Assembly: GCA_963823675.1 (NCBI GenBank)
Contig: CAWGMT010000028.1
Coordinates: 1-64,000 of the forward strand
From: CAWGMT01 sp963823675
GTDB taxonomy: Bacteria; Planctomycetota; Planctomycetia; Isosphaerales; Isosphaeraceae
Length of the DNA: 64,000 nt
Direction: 5' to 3'
Shown here one piece after another: positions 38,352 through 47,226 of this stretch (its first letter is position 1; each line of letters begins with the position of its first letter). The position numbers and the translations under genes were made by a program. Below the pieces are notes generated by a model. It saw only the letters and a program-made list of their open reading frames with translations, had not been told where the DNA came from and made no database searches.

Positions 38352-38367
38352 CGAAAAGGAACGATAA

Positions 38368-38853
38368 ATGACTGCAAAGAATGGCACGCGGAAGTCCGCC
38401 AAGAGCAGTAGCGCGATCCGCAAGACGTCCAAGGGGTTCACGGACGATGAACGTGTCGCGATGAGGGAGCGGCTCCAAGAGCTGAAGGCGGAGGGGCGCC
38501 GCGGACCGCGCGCGGACAAGGCGGACACGGAAAGCGCCGTGCTCGCGCAGATCGCCGCGATGCCGGGACCGGATCGCGCCTTGGGCGAGCGGCTCCATGC
38601 GATCATCAAAGCCAGCGCGCCAGCCCTTTCGCCGAGACTCTGGTACGGGATGCCCGCGTATGCCAGGGACGGCAAGGTCGTCTGCTTCTTCCAGAGCGCG
38701 GCCAAATTCAAGACGCGGTACGCCACGTTCGGCTTCCAGCACGCGGCGAACCTCGACGAAGGCGCCATGTGGCCGGTCGCCTTCGCGCTGATAGGGTTGA
38801 ATGCCGCCGAAGAGGCAAGGATCAGCGCGCTCGTGAAGAAAGCGGTGAGCTGA
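38368..38853 (+). CDS. DUF1801 domain protein
   Basis: The 161-residue protein has a Lys/Ser/Arg-rich start, then GFTDDERVAMRERLQELKAE. The DUF1801 core follows: RLHAIIKASAPALSPRLWYG, then MPAYARDGKVVCFFQSAAKF and KTRYATFGFQHAANLDEG. Function of the family is not settled. A GGAACGATAA stretch just before the ATG is a possible ribosome site. It is unlike the other DUF1801 gene at 33081, which is shorter and from a different branch. Confidence 0.82.
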   Translation: MTAKNGTRKSAKSSSAIRKTSKGFTDDERVAMRERLQELKAEGRRGPRADKADTESAVLAQIAAMPGPDRALGERLHAIIKASAPALSPRLWYGMPAYARDGKVVCFFQSAAKFKTRYATFGFQHAANLDEGAMWPVAFALIGLNAAEEARISALVKKAVS

Positions 38854-38886
38854 GGACTGAGGAACCCGTTATGCCTTTGGTGCGCG

Positions 38887-39357
38887 ATGTCTATTCATGA
38901 CTACCTAATCGATCACCGTGGGTTCGATTGGCCGTCCCTTTTCGCTGAATGGACATGGCTGGTCCCGAACAAGCTCACTGTGTGGCTTATGAATCGCTTC
39001 GGCGACCTCTTTCTCGTTTGCGAGGACGGCTCAGTTCACATGCTTGACGTTGGCAGGGGCTCCCTCGAACAAGTCGCGAACAGTCGTGAAGAGTTTCAGG
39101 CTAAGGTCGATGAAGAGGATAATGCAAACGATTGGTTCATGATTCCGTTGGTCGATCAGCTTGTGGCCGAAGGTATGACACTAAAAGCAGGCGAGTGTTA
39201 CAGCTACAAGCAGCTGCCGGTTCTGGGTGGCGATTACACCATTGAGAATACCTGCGCGCTGCCAATCGCCGAGCATTACGGAGCGTACGGTTCAATCCAC
39301 AACCAGATCAAGGACCTGCCCGACGGAGCCCAAGTTGTGCTGAAGGTCACGAAGTAA
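38887..39357 (+). CDS. T6SS immunity Tdi1-like / DUF1851 protein, without a toxin neighbour
   Basis: The 156-residue protein contains VWLMNRFGDLFLVCEDGSVH, then MLDVGRGSLEQVANSREEF, DNANDWFMIPLVDQLVAEG and LGGDYTIENTCALPIAEHYG. This matches the C-terminal domain of Tdi1-type immunity proteins (DUF1851). In type VI secretion systems the relative neutralises an ADP-ribosylating toxin. No toxin or T6SS gene lies nearby here, so it may be an orphan immunity gene or have another role. Confidence 0.75.
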   Translation: MSIHDYLIDHRGFDWPSLFAEWTWLVPNKLTVWLMNRFGDLFLVCEDGSVHMLDVGRGSLEQVANSREEFQAKVDEEDNANDWFMIPLVDQLVAEGMTLKAGECYSYKQLPVLGGDYTIENTCALPIAEHYGAYGSIHNQIKDLPDGAQVVLKVTK

Positions 39358-39459
39358 GGGCACAAGCAACGGCTCAAACTGACCTGTGCCGCTGTCTGCC
39401 GGATGAATCGATGCGGCGGCCGACATGGCGATCAAGATCCTTGAAATGGCCGGCTACGC

Positions 39460-39702
39460 ATGAGCGAATCGCGCGCGCTGGTGGACCACTTTCTTCGCCA
39501 CGAGTTCGGCCGGCTTGTCGCCGTGCTGACCCGGTCACTCGGCGTGCGCCGGCTTGACCTCTTCCGCCTCGGCCGACACTCCGCCGGCGAGCGCGCCTGG
39601 CGGGAAGCCCTTCGCTTTACCACTGCCCGCGCCGAACGAGAATTCTTGCGTCGCCGCCTCGCCGTCTGCCGGGGCGATGGAGGCGAGCCCACCACTCGGT
39701 AA
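39460..39702 (+). pseudogene. ECF sigma factor (DUF6596 type) collapsed by internal deletion
   Basis: The 80-codon frame starts SRALVDHFLRHEFGRLVAVL, then TRSLGVRRLDL, the N-terminus of long ECF sigma factors with a C-terminal DUF6596/TPR-like part. At ~39553 it continues directly with FRLGRHSAGERAWREALRFT, then REFLRRRLAVC, which corresponds to the last helices of the same family. About 300 residues, including regions 2 and 4, are missing while the frame stays open. Not a functional sigma factor; a small stable product is possible but unproven. Confidence 0.6.
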
Positions 39703-39785
39703 CGCCGACCCAAGGAAAAAAACGCAGTCGAAAGTAGCGAGCGAGCAGGTATAAGCTCACTTTATTTCGGAGTATCAATCGCGGA

Positions 39786-41255
39786 TCAAACCATCCGCCG
39801 CCCATTCGGGACACGAGTGAATTCCATCGTGCCGTCGTCAACGGCGCTGAACCTGAGGTCGAGCATATCCAGCAAGTAGTTCTGGTGAAACTTCCACGGC
39901 CTCCTGGGCCCCTGTTTCGGCAGAAACTCGATCCCCCTGCGGATATAGCCCGAATTCAGGTTGATTGCCGGCTTATCCACCATGACTGGCTCATGTCCAA
40001 CCGGGGTGGCGCAATCATAACCGTGCGCGATCATGTGATTCAGCAGCCGGCAGACATATTCGGCCACCAGATTACACTTGAGCGTCCACGAGGCATTGCT
40101 GTAACCGATGGTGAAGGAGAGGTTCGGGACGCCGCGCAGCATCATTCCTCTGTAGCTTAATCTTCCGGCCGCATTGATTGGAGTACCGTCGAGCGCAACC
40201 TGCATCCCGCCCAGGCACTTCAGCCTTAAACCCGTGGCCGTAACGATGATGTCGGCTTGCAGTAGATCGCCTGACTTGAGCCGTATGCCTCGTTCGGTAA
40301 AAGTCTCGATCTCGTCGGTGACGACCGACGCCTTGCCCGACCGGATGGCAACAAATAAGTCGGCGTCGGGAGCCACGCAAAGGCGCTGGTCCCACGGGTT
40401 GTAACGAGGCGTAAAGTGCTTTTCGACGTCGTAATCTGGGCCGAGTTGTTCTCGCACGAGACGCAGGATCTCTTGTTTCACCCGTTCCGGCTTTCGCCGC
40501 GAGAGGTGATAAAAGTACATCCCCAGGAGCAAGTTCTTCCAACGGATGACGCGGAGCGCGAGCCCGACGGGCAGCAATCGGCGGATCCAGTCGGCCGCCA
40601 CATCGTCCGATGGGCGTGCGACGATGTAAGTCGGCGAGCGCTGGAGCATGGCCACGTGCGCGGCGGTCCTGGCCAGTGCCGGCACGAGTGTCACCGCGGT
40701 CGCGCCACTGCCGATCACGACAATTCGCTTGCCTTCGTAGTCAAGATCCTCGGGCCAGCTCTGCGGGTGCACGATGCGGCCCTGGTACCGATCAATGCCC
40801 GGCCAGCCTGGCAGATAGCCTTCGGCGTAGTCATAGTAGCCGCTACACATGCAAATGAAGCTGCACGCGAACTGGACGGTCTTCCCTTCGGGGCCCGTCG
40901 CGTCAACCGTCCACGCGGCGTCCCGCGACGTCCACGACGCAAGCGTGACCTGATGGCCAAACCGAATCTTGCGATCGATGCCATATTCTTGTGCCGTTTC
41001 CGCGATGTATTTGCGGATGCTCGACCCGTCGGCGATCGCTTTTCTGTCTCGCCAGGGACGAAAGGGATAGCCGAGCGTATGCATGTCGGAATCGGAGCGT
41101 ACTCCCGGATAGCGGAACAGGTCCCAAGTTCCGCCGATCGCGCTTCGGCCGTCCAGAATCGCGTATGTTTTGGCCGGACATTTCGTCTGAAGGTGATAGG
41201 CCGCGCCGATTCCGGAAAGCCCTGCGCCCACGATGAGCACGTCGAAGTGTTCCAC
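39786..41255 (-). CDS. EthA-like FAD-dependent Baeyer-Villiger-type monooxygenase
   Basis: The 489-residue flavoprotein has an FAD-binding start FDVLIVGAGLSGIGAAYHLQ, then GGTWDLFRYPGVRSDSDMHT, typical of the EthA/cyclohexanone monooxygenase family. The Baeyer-Villiger fingerprint FxGxxxHxxxW is present as YQGRIVHPQSWP (~158-170), followed by the NADPH Rossmann motif VVIGSGATAVTLVP. FTPRYNPWDQRLCVAPDADL fits the EthA branch. It inserts oxygen next to ketone or similar groups using NADPH; the natural substrate is unknown. It stands alone on the minus strand. Confidence 0.88.
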   Translation of the reverse strand: MEHFDVLIVGAGLSGIGAAYHLQTKCPAKTYAILDGRSAIGGTWDLFRYPGVRSDSDMHTLGYPFRPWRDRKAIADGSSIRKYIAETAQEYGIDRKIRFGHQVTLASWTSRDAAWTVDATGPEGKTVQFACSFICMCSGYYDYAEGYLPGWPGIDRYQGRIVHPQSWPEDLDYEGKRIVVIGSGATAVTLVPALARTAAHVAMLQRSPTYIVARPSDDVAADWIRRLLPVGLALRVIRWKNLLLGMYFYHLSRRKPERVKQEILRLVREQLGPDYDVEKHFTPRYNPWDQRLCVAPDADLFVAIRSGKASVVTDEIETFTERGIRLKSGDLLQADIIVTATGLRLKCLGGMQVALDGTPINAAGRLSYRGMMLRGVPNLSFTIGYSNASWTLKCNLVAEYVCRLLNHMIAHGYDCATPVGHEPVMVDKPAINLNSGYIRRGIEFLPKQGPRRPWKFHQNYLLDMLDLRFSAVDDGTMEFTRVPNGRRMV

Positions 41256-41541
41256 GTGTCCCGGCTCTCCGACATGCGGGGGTGCGATTTCAGTTCATGC
41301 CTTTTCCTCGACAACTCGCCAACCCGGGATAGAATTCCAAGATCGCGTCGCTCACGCAAGGTCAAGCTGGCTCCCTATGCTCGCTCGTGCCTTCGCTCGA
41401 CAGTCAAACGGTATCGAAAACCAGCAGCCAGAGCGCACGGCGCAGAATCGTCTTTTCAAAAAGGTATTGACGAACCCGGATGCCTTGTTCACACTACTTG
41501 TTCGGTTACTTTATTCATGCGTGGCACACCAAGTGACTGTG

Positions 41542-41895
41542 ATGCGGCACATCGCGCGACGTCTCCTGTTTGCTTTGGTTTTCGCATGTCACGCGGCGGT
41601 TACGCTGTGTGGCCCGTGCTTGCACGCGCTGCCGGGGTCATCGCACGAGCTTGGGGCGACCTCGAAGTCGCAGCATACCGACCACCCCGCTCAATCGCGC
41701 CGTGACGGAGCGGATAACTGCCTGATTTGCCAGTTTGTCGCGCAAGGGCAACTACTCGCTGAAGTCTTCACCGCGACCTCGTTCGATCAAATGAACGAGT
41801 TGGTGCCGCGCGTTGCCGCCCTATCACACCCGGTCTCCGTACCCCTTTCGTCATTCCCACGTGCACCGCCGATTGCCAATTTCACGTTGTCGTGA
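41542..41895 (+). CDS. Small secreted Cys/His protein (DUF2946-like)
   Basis: The 117-residue protein has a signal-like N-terminus (MRHIARRLLFALVFACHAAV, then TLCGPCLHALPG) and a NCLICQFVAQGQLLAE segment, common in small planctomycete DUF2946-like proteins located near metal-transport genes. No metal transporter is seen nearby. ATG 41542 is chosen because it gives the signal peptide. Function unknown. Confidence 0.6.
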   Translation: MRHIARRLLFALVFACHAAVTLCGPCLHALPGSSHELGATSKSQHTDHPAQSRRDGADNCLICQFVAQGQLLAEVFTATSFDQMNELVPRVAALSHPVSVPLSSFPRAPPIANFTLS

Positions 41896-42258
41896 TCGTA
41901 CGCGCGGTCTGTCGCCTCCGCGGTCTCACGCTGCCCACTCACCGGCGTTTTCCGCCGTTTGAGCCTTGCTCGTCACGCGCGAACAGGCCCGCGACCGCCG
42001 CTGGTATGGCCCCGCTCCCGTCACCTTTGGGATCAGAGCGCGGCAATCATCTTGATCGTCGCCGACAGAATCCGTCGCGGCGCGCTAGCTAGATCACACT
42101 CGGCTTGGGCTCCACAGTCCGGCTCGGTCCCCGCTTGATTGTGGCGGGCGGTGTGTACCTCGTCACGTGGGTTATTTGGTCAACGACCTTTTCGATCGGG
42201 TCCACCTCGCGGTTTTCACTCATCATTCATCGTGTCTGTTTTTATCGGAGAGAGATTT
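41896..42258. other. Upstream region of the second DUF1559 gene
   Basis: About 360 bases with no recognised gene. A GGAGAGAG stretch at about 42247-42254 provides the ribosome binding site for the following ATG. Confidence 0.5.
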
Positions 42259-43386
42259 ATGAAGCGCAGTCAACTACAAACTGATGACAAGGGATTCACC
42301 CTCATTGAGGTGCTGGTCGTGATCTCAATAATCGGGGTCCTGATCGCCCTGCTCCTGCCCGCGGTTCAGGCAGCTCGTGAAGCAGCTCGCCGGGCCCAGT
42401 GCGTCAACAACCTCAAGCAGATCGGCGTCGCGCTGTTCAATTACGAGAACAGTGTCGGCACGTTTCCTCCTGGCTACATCGATTACCAAAACAACTCCGC
42501 CAATACTCCCGACCTGGACATGGGACCGGGCTGGGGCTGGGCGGCCATGATACTGCCCATGCTGGAACAGCAGCCCCTGTATAACTCGATCAATTTCAGC
42601 CTGGGAATAACAGTCGTGAGCAATCCGGCCAGCGCAGCCAACGGCACGGCCGTGCTGACGTCGTTGACCGTCTTCCAGTGTCCTTCGGATGGTTACAACC
42701 CGCAGCCCTGCATCCTCTACGACAGCACGTTCACCAACCCCATCGCCACGGTGGCGCACTCCAACTACGTCGCTGTCTGCGGCTGGGAGGAATGCTTTAT
42801 GAACGCCACCGGAAACCCCCTATGGTACTACCCCAACCAATACGACGGCAACGACCTCGACGGAGACCCCACGGACGGCATCTATGGCAGCAACAGCGGC
42901 ATTACCTGTGGGTTTGGCGCGGCCGGCATCGGCATGTTCTGGCGCAACAGTAACACGCGCATTTCCGCCGTCACTGACGGACTGAGCAACACGAACTGCA
43001 TCGGCGAGCGCTGCACCGCCCACTCCCCAACCACCTGGGTCGGCGCAGTGACGGGAGCAAGATGCCCCGCGTGGATGTGTACCACGCCCTGGACAACCCC
43101 CAATACTCCTCCCGCCCAGTGCCCGAATACCGGAAATGGCACCGCCTACGACCAGTCGGACTTCGACGAAGCCTTGTGCCTCGGCCACGGCAACGCCACG
43201 CACAAGCCCAACAGCGACAACCCGGTATTCGACCCCGATGTGTTTTGGAGCATGCACCCAGGTGGAGATAATATGCTGTTCGGCGACGGCTCGGTGCGTT
43301 TCCTCAAGACCGGCATCTCCCCGGGCTCGTATCAATACCTAATGACCAGAGGCGGTGGCGAGATCATCTCCGGAGATTCCTATTGA
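42259..43386 (+). CDS. DUF1559 pilin-like prepilin protein
   Basis: The 375-residue protein has the prepilin-like leader GFTLIEVLVVISIIGVLIAL, then LLPAVQAAREAARRAQCVNN, the DUF1559 body (LKQIGVALFNYENSVGTFPP, LEQQPLYNSINFSLG) and the terminal MHPGGDNMLFGDGSVRFLKT. It is likely exported through the type II/IV-like pathway and processed after the basic leader. It is followed after 84 bases by a HEAT-repeat lipoprotein on the same strand, a pairing that suggests joint expression. Confidence 0.9.
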   Translation: MKRSQLQTDDKGFTLIEVLVVISIIGVLIALLLPAVQAAREAARRAQCVNNLKQIGVALFNYENSVGTFPPGYIDYQNNSANTPDLDMGPGWGWAAMILPMLEQQPLYNSINFSLGITVVSNPASAANGTAVLTSLTVFQCPSDGYNPQPCILYDSTFTNPIATVAHSNYVAVCGWEECFMNATGNPLWYYPNQYDGNDLDGDPTDGIYGSNSGITCGFGAAGIGMFWRNSNTRISAVTDGLSNTNCIGERCTAHSPTTWVGAVTGARCPAWMCTTPWTTPNTPPAQCPNTGNGTAYDQSDFDEALCLGHGNATHKPNSDNPVFDPDVFWSMHPGGDNMLFGDGSVRFLKTGISPGSYQYLMTRGGGEIISGDSY

Positions 43387-43470
43387 TTGCCGCGGGCCGC
43401 GCCGCACCAGCCGGCGGATGCTGGCCGTTCGCCTTGTTCTTCGCCGCTATTCAGACGGAGGCGTTGAGTC

Positions 43471-43950
43471 ATGCGCATGCACACGGGTTTGGTTCTGTTG
43501 CTTTGCTTGCTGGCGTGCGTCGGCTGCAGCCAGCAGAAATCGACCGACGAATTGATCGCGGATCTGAAGTCGGACAAAGAGATCGAGGGGGTTATCGCGG
43601 CGCGCACCTTGCCGCGCGGAAAGGACGACGCGGCAAAGGTCGTTCCGGCGTTGATCGAGGCCCTCACGCATAGGGGCAGCGACGTCCGCCGCAGCTCCGC
43701 CCTCAAACTTGGCGAGTTCAAAGAACAAGCCAACGATGCCATCCCCGCGCTCCAGAAGGCGGAGGAGCAAGACGGTGACGCCAGGGTTCGCGAAGCTGCC
43801 GGCATCGCCCTGTCGCGCATCGATCCGGTACGATTTCCCTACTCGCCCGGGGCAGCCAGGATAGGGATTCCCAACACGCACAAGGTGGGGAAGAAACGGT
43901 CGGATTTCCGTGCACGCACCGGGAACGGATCGACGGGGGATCGGCGGTAG
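43471..43950 (+). CDS. HEAT-repeat lipoprotein
   Basis: The 159-residue protein has a lipoprotein signal MRMHTGLVLLLCLLACVGC with the lipobox before Cys19. HEAT-like repeats follow (LIADLKSDKEIEGVIAARTL, VVPALIEALTHRGSDVRRSS, AIPALQKAEEQDGDARVREA, AGIALSRIDP). After Pro the last ~38 residues look unlike the family and may be out of frame. Expected at the outer or inner membrane as a protein-binding scaffold. Confidence 0.75.
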   Translation: MRMHTGLVLLLCLLACVGCSQQKSTDELIADLKSDKEIEGVIAARTLPRGKDDAAKVVPALIEALTHRGSDVRRSSALKLGEFKEQANDAIPALQKAEEQDGDARVREAAGIALSRIDPVRFPYSPGAARIGIPNTHKVGKKRSDFRARTGNGSTGDRR

Positions 43951-44064
43951 CTTCTCAAAGTCCCTCGAAGGGGGTGCGGACGAGGTGGCGATCGGCGACG
44001 CCACGAACCTAGTGGCCGCAGCCGGCGCCGACTCTGTGCAGAAGGCGTTTTCGGGGATGAACCG

Positions 44065-45720
44065 CTAACGTGCGGTGATGAGTTTTTCTTGATGCGTCAC
44101 GATGGGTACATAGCCGGTCTCCAGGCCCTCCGGCGGCGTCACGAGCAGGGCGGGGTCAAGTTTCACGAGAGTCCCGCGGCTGGGAGGCGGCATGTAATCG
44201 CGGTCGATCGGCCAGGTCGCGTGGATCTTTTCCACAAAGGCTTGCAGGGCCGCCTTCTTCGAAGAGTCCCAGTTGTATTGCTGGAACGAGGGCTGGTCGA
44301 CGAAGCGATACCACGAATAGGTCGCCACGGAGCCGTCGGCGAGCGTGGCCTTGAACGGGCCTGTCTTGGGACCAGGCCGGAGCCAGGCACCGGTCGCCGG
44401 CGAGGTATAGGCCGCCCCCATTCTGGCGTGCGAAAACTCCCGCCCATGCAACTGCGTTTCCGCGGGCACCTCCGACGCCGGCACGGCGACGCGTTCTTGA
44501 CCGATCTGTTTGTAATACTGCGGGAACGTCCCCCTGGGACTGATGTCGCTCGCGAACCACTGCAATCCCCAGACGTTGCCTTCGAAGACCTTGGTATCGA
44601 AGACCTTCTCGACGCGGGCGATTCGCTTGCCGTCCTGGTCGTAGCGGGTCGTATGAGTCGTCAGCGACGACTTCCACGCACCCCTCGCGTCGAATTGACC
44701 CGATATTGGGCGGCCACCTTTCCGCCACGCCTTGAACTGGTCGTGAAGGGCGGCCCTGGAGTAATAAGTTACGTCCTGGACCAGGTAGGCACGACCCTGC
44801 TCGTCGACGGGAAATTGCAGCTTGGGGATCTTCGAGTAGATTTCGCCGCGGTTATCATGGCTGTCGAATCGCGGCACGGTGTTGATCTCCATGGCACCGC
44901 CGCCCATGACCCCCGGCCTGGCGTCGAGCCCGCGGCCAAAGATGAAGGGATAATTGAATAACTTGCCGATCTTGCTCCAGGTTTCGGGGATGTAATAGGC
45001 GATCGGGCCTTTGAAGTTGGCTGTGCTGAGAAAGCATGTCCAGCTCTGGTCGCCGGTGGGCGGATCGGTGGTCGTGGGATCAGTGAACGGCAGCGCCATC
45101 CAGGTATAGCCCAGAAATTCGCCGTGGGGATTTCCGTGAAACGGCAAGGCGTCCGGCGGAATCAGCAGCCGGTTGCTCAACTGGGCGATGCCGAGGCGAT
45201 GATCGGGCAGAGCCTGGTTGCTGTAAAAAAACGACCAGCCCGGCGATCCAATTTCATAGTCGTAGCATTGAGGCGTTGCATTCATGCTGAACTTGGGCGG
45301 TCCATAACGAAAATGGTTGCCCGCCCAGTAGCCCAGGCCGCCCTCCACGGTCTGGAAAACGCTGTCCCACGTCGGTCCCCGCTCCGGCCATCTCCGGGCA
45401 AGAGTCCCCTCGGGTGCGAGCGGCTTGTCCTTGTTATCCGAGTTGTCCGGCGTGATCCAGGCGCTCGCCAGGCCGATCTGAAAATCCGCGATCGGCTGAT
45501 CGATCAACGGCCAGACCGCGGAATAGAACCCCATCCCCGCGCTGTACTCGGACCGCGCCGGCGGCCGGGACGCCGTGAATCCGATGTATCCATGAAGCCC
45601 TCGCGAATGCGCGGTGACCTTGTCACGCTGACTGTCCACAGCTTTCTTCGATTCTTGCGCCGAGCATGTCGTTGAAACCAGAGCGACAACGATCACGATG
45701 CGTTGGTGGATTACGGTCAT
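44065..45720 (-). CDS. Secreted protein of unknown family
   Basis: The 551-residue protein starts with a signal peptide (MTVIHQRIVIVVALVSTTCS-AQES). The upstream in-frame extension to 45861 is not signal-like and was excluded. The body is rich in Trp/Tyr/Pro (e.g. YIGFTASRPPARSEYSAGMG, PFHGNPHGEFLGYTWMALPF, GVMGGGAMEINTVPRFDSHD), which suggests a beta-rich secreted or periplasmic protein. No catalytic motif was recognised. Likely conserved in planctomycetes and relatives, but the function is unknown. Confidence 0.75.
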   Translation of the reverse strand: MTVIHQRIVIVVALVSTTCSAQESKKAVDSQRDKVTAHSRGLHGYIGFTASRPPARSEYSAGMGFYSAVWPLIDQPIADFQIGLASAWITPDNSDNKDKPLAPEGTLARRWPERGPTWDSVFQTVEGGLGYWAGNHFRYGPPKFSMNATPQCYDYEIGSPGWSFFYSNQALPDHRLGIAQLSNRLLIPPDALPFHGNPHGEFLGYTWMALPFTDPTTTDPPTGDQSWTCFLSTANFKGPIAYYIPETWSKIGKLFNYPFIFGRGLDARPGVMGGGAMEINTVPRFDSHDNRGEIYSKIPKLQFPVDEQGRAYLVQDVTYYSRAALHDQFKAWRKGGRPISGQFDARGAWKSSLTTHTTRYDQDGKRIARVEKVFDTKVFEGNVWGLQWFASDISPRGTFPQYYKQIGQERVAVPASEVPAETQLHGREFSHARMGAAYTSPATGAWLRPGPKTGPFKATLADGSVATYSWYRFVDQPSFQQYNWDSSKKAALQAFVEKIHATWPIDRDYMPPPSRGTLVKLDPALLVTPPEGLETGYVPIVTHQEKLITAR

Positions 45721-45876
45721 GATTGGTTCCAGGTACAAGCTCGGCAATGGGCTGACTCGGCTGCGGTGGCCTTGAGAGGGTATGTGCCGACATTTCTCCG
45801 ATGAGCGACCAGAATAAGCGGTCCGGTCCTGTCCGTGGTCAGCCGGTAGAGATTCCAGCACCGCGGAGCGACCCGG

Positions 45877-47037
45877 TCAAGCCTGTAATGCCCGAGCGAG
45901 GTCGACGAGACCGATCGCGTCGGTGTGCTCACTGAGCGGAAATCGCTCCTGGCCGTTGTAAACGACGAAGCTCTTGTCGGGAGCCAAGTCGGCGATCGCG
46001 TGATGAAACCCGCGCTCCAGCTTGGGGGCCACACCCCGTTTGACCTCGATCGTCCAGACGCGGCCGCCCGGTAACGCCAGCACCAGATCCATTTCGGCTC
46101 CGGCTGCGGTCCTGTAGAAGCTGGCTTCCGTTCCCGGCGGCGCCACACCGAGCAGTGTTTCGATGACATACCCCTCCCAGCTATCGCCGGCGATCGGATG
46201 GCTCAACAGGTCCTCTTTGGTCCCCAGCCCGAGTAGCGCGTGAACCAGCCCGCTATCTCGAACGTAAATCTTGGGCGACTTTACCAGGCGTTTGCCGACG
46301 TTGCGATGCCAGGGTTGAAGCCGGCGAACCAATAACAAGTCGACCAGCAGGTCGAGATAATGGGCAACCGTGCTGCCGGTCACACCAATGCCGCGCGCCA
46401 ACTGCGCCGCATTCAGTACCCCACCCTGGTTGTGCGCGAGCATGATCCAGAACCGCCGGAGCGTCTCCGCCGGAATGCGCACTCCGAACTGGGGGATATC
46501 GCGTTCCAGGTAGGTGCGAATGAAATCGCGACGCCACCTCAGGCTCATCGCGTCATCTTCCGCCAGGACCGATCCCGGAAAACCGCCGCGTATCCAGAGG
46601 TGATCAATGCTCTCTCTCCCCAACTCCAGGATGTCGAACGGATCCAGTTCCACATAAGAAATACGACCGGCCAGGGTTTCTCCGGACTGCTTGAGCAGGT
46701 CCATCGACGCCGAACCCAAAAGTAGAAAACGTCCAGTGCCCCGTCCTCCCCGCCGGCCTACGTCGATCAGACCGCGCAAAGGCTGGAGCAGTTCGGGCCG
46801 CCGATGAACCTCGTCCAAGATCACCAACTCGTCTTCATGTTCGCCAAGGTACAACTCGGGAACGGTCAACTTGGCCAGGTCGCCGGGCGACTCCAGATCG
46901 AGATACAAGGACGGTCGAGTGGCGGCGACGCTCAGAGCCAGAGTCGTCTTGCCAACCTGGCGCGGTCCGAGCAAGGCCACCGCCGGGTAGCGACCGATCA
47001 TCTCCACAAGCTGGGTGTGAATGCGCCTCTCAATCAT
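45877..47037 (-). CDS. AAA ATPase with DUF4143 domain
   Basis: The 386-residue protein has the Walker A motif AVALLGPRQVGKTTLALSVA (~19-38), Walker B-like ELVILDEVHRRPELLQPLRG, a sensor motif GRFLLLGSASMDLLKQSGET and the C-terminal DUF4143 part (RRDFIRTYLERDIPQFGV, YRTAAGAEMDLVLALPGGRV, WTIEVKRG). The start at 47037 (MIERRIHTQL) is the family start. Such ATPases are widespread, sometimes in mobile or toxin-antitoxin contexts, and their substrate is generally unknown. The EVK motif near the end resembles a nuclease-like fold, a family trait. Confidence 0.88.
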   Translation of the reverse strand: MIERRIHTQLVEMIGRYPAVALLGPRQVGKTTLALSVAATRPSLYLDLESPGDLAKLTVPELYLGEHEDELVILDEVHRRPELLQPLRGLIDVGRRGGRGTGRFLLLGSASMDLLKQSGETLAGRISYVELDPFDILELGRESIDHLWIRGGFPGSVLAEDDAMSLRWRRDFIRTYLERDIPQFGVRIPAETLRRFWIMLAHNQGGVLNAAQLARGIGVTGSTVAHYLDLLVDLLLVRRLQPWHRNVGKRLVKSPKIYVRDSGLVHALLGLGTKEDLLSHPIAGDSWEGYVIETLLGVAPPGTEASFYRTAAGAEMDLVLALPGGRVWTIEVKRGVAPKLERGFHHAIADLAPDKSFVVYNGQERFPLSEHTDAIGLVDLARALQA

Positions 47038-47226
47038 CCTTGCAATTGTAGAGAGAGCCTCTAGATTTGCAAGGTTGTCTGCGGAAAATGGACGAATGTC
47101 CGGGTCCCAGACAAAAAAGGCAGGCAATCCGCGAAGGCTAAACCGGTGCGACCACCAGGGAGATGCTTATGCCTGGCCAAACTACGGCGGTATTTCGCAA
47201 TGTTCCTGATCCTCTTCGTCCGCGGC

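Noticed and set aside
40416..41705. 429-codon plus-strand open frame
   Set aside because: Largely antisense to the EthA-like monooxygenase; no motif.
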